NCBI GenBank assembly: GCA_036005125.1 | Contig: DASYQV010000050.1 | Span: 1 to 31,890 of the forward strand | DNA: 31,890 nucleotides | From: DASYQV01 sp036005125 | GTDB taxonomy: Bacteria; Acidobacteriota; Vicinamibacteria; Vicinamibacterales; UBA2999 | Direction of reading: 5' to 3' | Shown: positions 30,815 to 31,890 of the stretch, one piece after another | How positions within the stretch are numbered: the stretch's first letter is position 1 | Layout: each line of letters opens with the position of its first letter | Notes under the pieces: generated by a model | Told to the model about the DNA's origin: nothing | What the model saw: the letters and a program-made list of their open reading frames with translations, nothing else | Databases searched by the model: none | Program-made: the position numbers and the translations under genes

Positions 30815-31843
30815 ATGGCTGCCCTGGCAATCGTGAGCGCTGCGCTTCACGCAGCCGTGTCGGCCGCGCGTCAAGCGGGCGCGCCGGACGTCAACGCCAG
30901 GAAGGCGGTCGCGACCAGGACGTGGAAGCCACCCAGGACATCCGACGGACATCCGGATCTCCAGGGGGTGTGGCTGAGCAACATCGCCACTCCTCTGGAG
31001 CGACCGAAGGCGCTCGAGGGACGACAGTTCCTCACGGACACGGAAGTCGCCGATCTGAAGGCGCGAGCCGATCAGCTCTTCAAAAGCGGAGACAGGGACT
31101 TCGCCGCCGGAGACAACGTCTTTCTGGAAGCGCTGACCAACGGACAACTCAAGCGTGGGTTCTCGACGGAGAATTCCGTTGGAATGATCGACAGAGAATT
31201 CGAAAACCGGACCTCGCTGATTGTCGATCCACCGGATGGCAGAATTCCTGCCTTGACCGCAGTCGCGCGGCAACGACAGGCTGCCGCGGCCTCGGCACGG
31301 CCGCGCATCCCGGCGGGCCCGGAAGATTTCAACAACGCCTATCGGTGCATCACGACGGGCGTGCCGAAGCTTGGCGGTCTGTACGGCGCGGGCCATTTTG
31401 GCTACTACCAGATTTTTCAGAGCCGCAGCCATGTGGCGCTGGTGATGGAGACGATTCACGACGCTCGGATGATCCCGCTCGACGATCGTCAGCATCTCTC
31501 GGAGACAATCCGTCAATGGAACGGTGATTCGCGCGGCCGGTGGGAGGGAGACACCCTCGTGGTCGATACCACGAACTTCTCGCCCAAGAGCAACTTCATG
31601 GGTTCCGCCGAGCACCTGCACCTCGTCGAGCGATTCACGCGAGTCGGTCCCGACACGATCAATTACGAAATCACCATCAACGATCCGACCACCTGGACGA
31701 AGTCGTGGACGGCGATGATGCCGCTCAGGAGAACGACGGAGAAGCTCTACGAGTTCGCGTGTCACGAGGGCAATCTCCCGATGCTCGGCATGCTCACAGC
31801 GGCCCGGGCCGAAGAACAGGCCGCGGTCCCGCCCCGTGAATGA
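30815..31843 (+). CDS. secreted protein of unknown function (DGHPDLQGVW type)
   Basis: The product is 342 residues with a signal peptide (MAALAIVSAALHAAVSAARQAG). The mature part has RTSDGHPDLQGVWLSN near its start, then AYRCITTGVPKLGGLYGAGHFGYYQIFQSR, RWEGDTLVVDTTNFSPKSNF, HLVERFTRVGPDTINYEITINDPTTW (in pieces) and EFACHEGNLPMLG. This pattern marks a large family of secreted proteins that is strongly expanded in Acidobacteria and some Proteobacteria and has no characterised member known to me. The ATG at 30815 is chosen because the longer frame reads through the palindromic repeat. The gene appears complete and is 111 bases after the antiporter stop. What it binds or cleaves is unknown. Confidence 0.78.
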   Translation: MAALAIVSAALHAAVSAARQAGAPDVNARKAVATRTWKPPRTSDGHPDLQGVWLSNIATPLERPKALEGRQFLTDTEVADLKARADQLFKSGDRDFAAGDNVFLEALTNGQLKRGFSTENSVGMIDREFENRTSLIVDPPDGRIPALTAVARQRQAAAASARPRIPAGPEDFNNAYRCITTGVPKLGGLYGAGHFGYYQIFQSRSHVALVMETIHDARMIPLDDRQHLSETIRQWNGDSRGRWEGDTLVVDTTNFSPKSNFMGSAEHLHLVERFTRVGPDTINYEITINDPTTWTKSWTAMMPLRRTTEKLYEFACHEGNLPMLGMLTAARAEEQAAVPPRE

Positions 31844-31890
31844 GGCTGCCGATGATCCAGGCCCGAGAGAACGTGTCCCGCAATGGCATC

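Overview
The window is a GC-rich, gene-dense chromosomal segment of a Gram-negative bacterium: it carries lpxD, lpxB, lgt, outer-membrane barrels and many signal peptides. The protein types suggest Acidobacteriota, probably a Vicinamibacteria-like lineage, by inference only: an Abhydrolase_10-type protein, a secreted protein with a DGHPDLQGVW motif, a protease/TolB/barrel fusion and a large acnA. There are no phage, plasmid, rRNA, tRNA or CRISPR genes. Most genes run on the minus strand in short operons joined by 4-base ATGA or GTGA overlaps.

Layout. 248-2019 (-): lgt, a c-type cytochrome and a small periplasmic protein. 2059-3756 (-): M49-like metallopeptidase. 3874-5591 (-): queG and a YqgE/AlgH protein. 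5590-6390: a four-helix-bundle (S23/Avd-like) gene on the plus strand, enclosed by two inverted arrays of AGGT-based short repeats. 6384-9134 (-): acnA. 9244-10779 (-): OpuB/OpuC-type permease fused to its substrate-binding domain; its likely ATPase lies at 13089-13811 (-), with a plus-strand alpha/beta-hydrolase gene between them. 14011-17088 (+): a 1025-residue protease/propeller/beta-barrel protein. 17095-19339 (-): secreted protein, matrixin and barrel protein. 19512-24256 (-): M16 peptidase pair and lpxB. 24663-26491 (-): lpxD and a barrel-like protein. 26744-27684 (-): a Mit_KHE1-like protein further up in coordinate, plus a 49-residue membrane protein (27535-27684). 27821-28705 (-): zinc phospholipase C/S1-P1-type enzyme, divergent from a KefB-type antiporter (28727-30703, +). 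30815-31843 (+): secreted protein of unknown function.

The most striking feature is between the genes. Nearly every minus-strand junction that is not an overlap or a very short gap is filled by a short-period repeat array made of two inverted arms: 121-236 (about 9-base units), 3757-3870, 9146-9235, 19341-19523 and 26511-26588 (7-base units around GATT/AATC), 27748-27822 (7-base GGCAGC units), and 5590-6390 (AGGT units), plus a nested set of inverted repeats at 24287-24615. Sequence differs between arrays but the architecture (arm, core, inverted arm) is constant, and arms often touch or enter the neighbouring start and stop codons. Only the 5590-6390 copy has a protein gene as its core, and its outer 49 bases are near-perfect terminal inverted repeats. 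I propose, as inference, that this is a family of inverted-repeat elements in which the four-helix-bundle gene is the cargo or the driver and the other arrays are gene-less relatives. A separate small palindromic repeat occurs at 10826-10886 (two units) and 30769-30794.

Start sites were chosen by reading frame, family N-termini, signal peptides, gene overlaps and avoidance of translated repeat sequence. Functional names rest on motif recognition by eye, without database searches.
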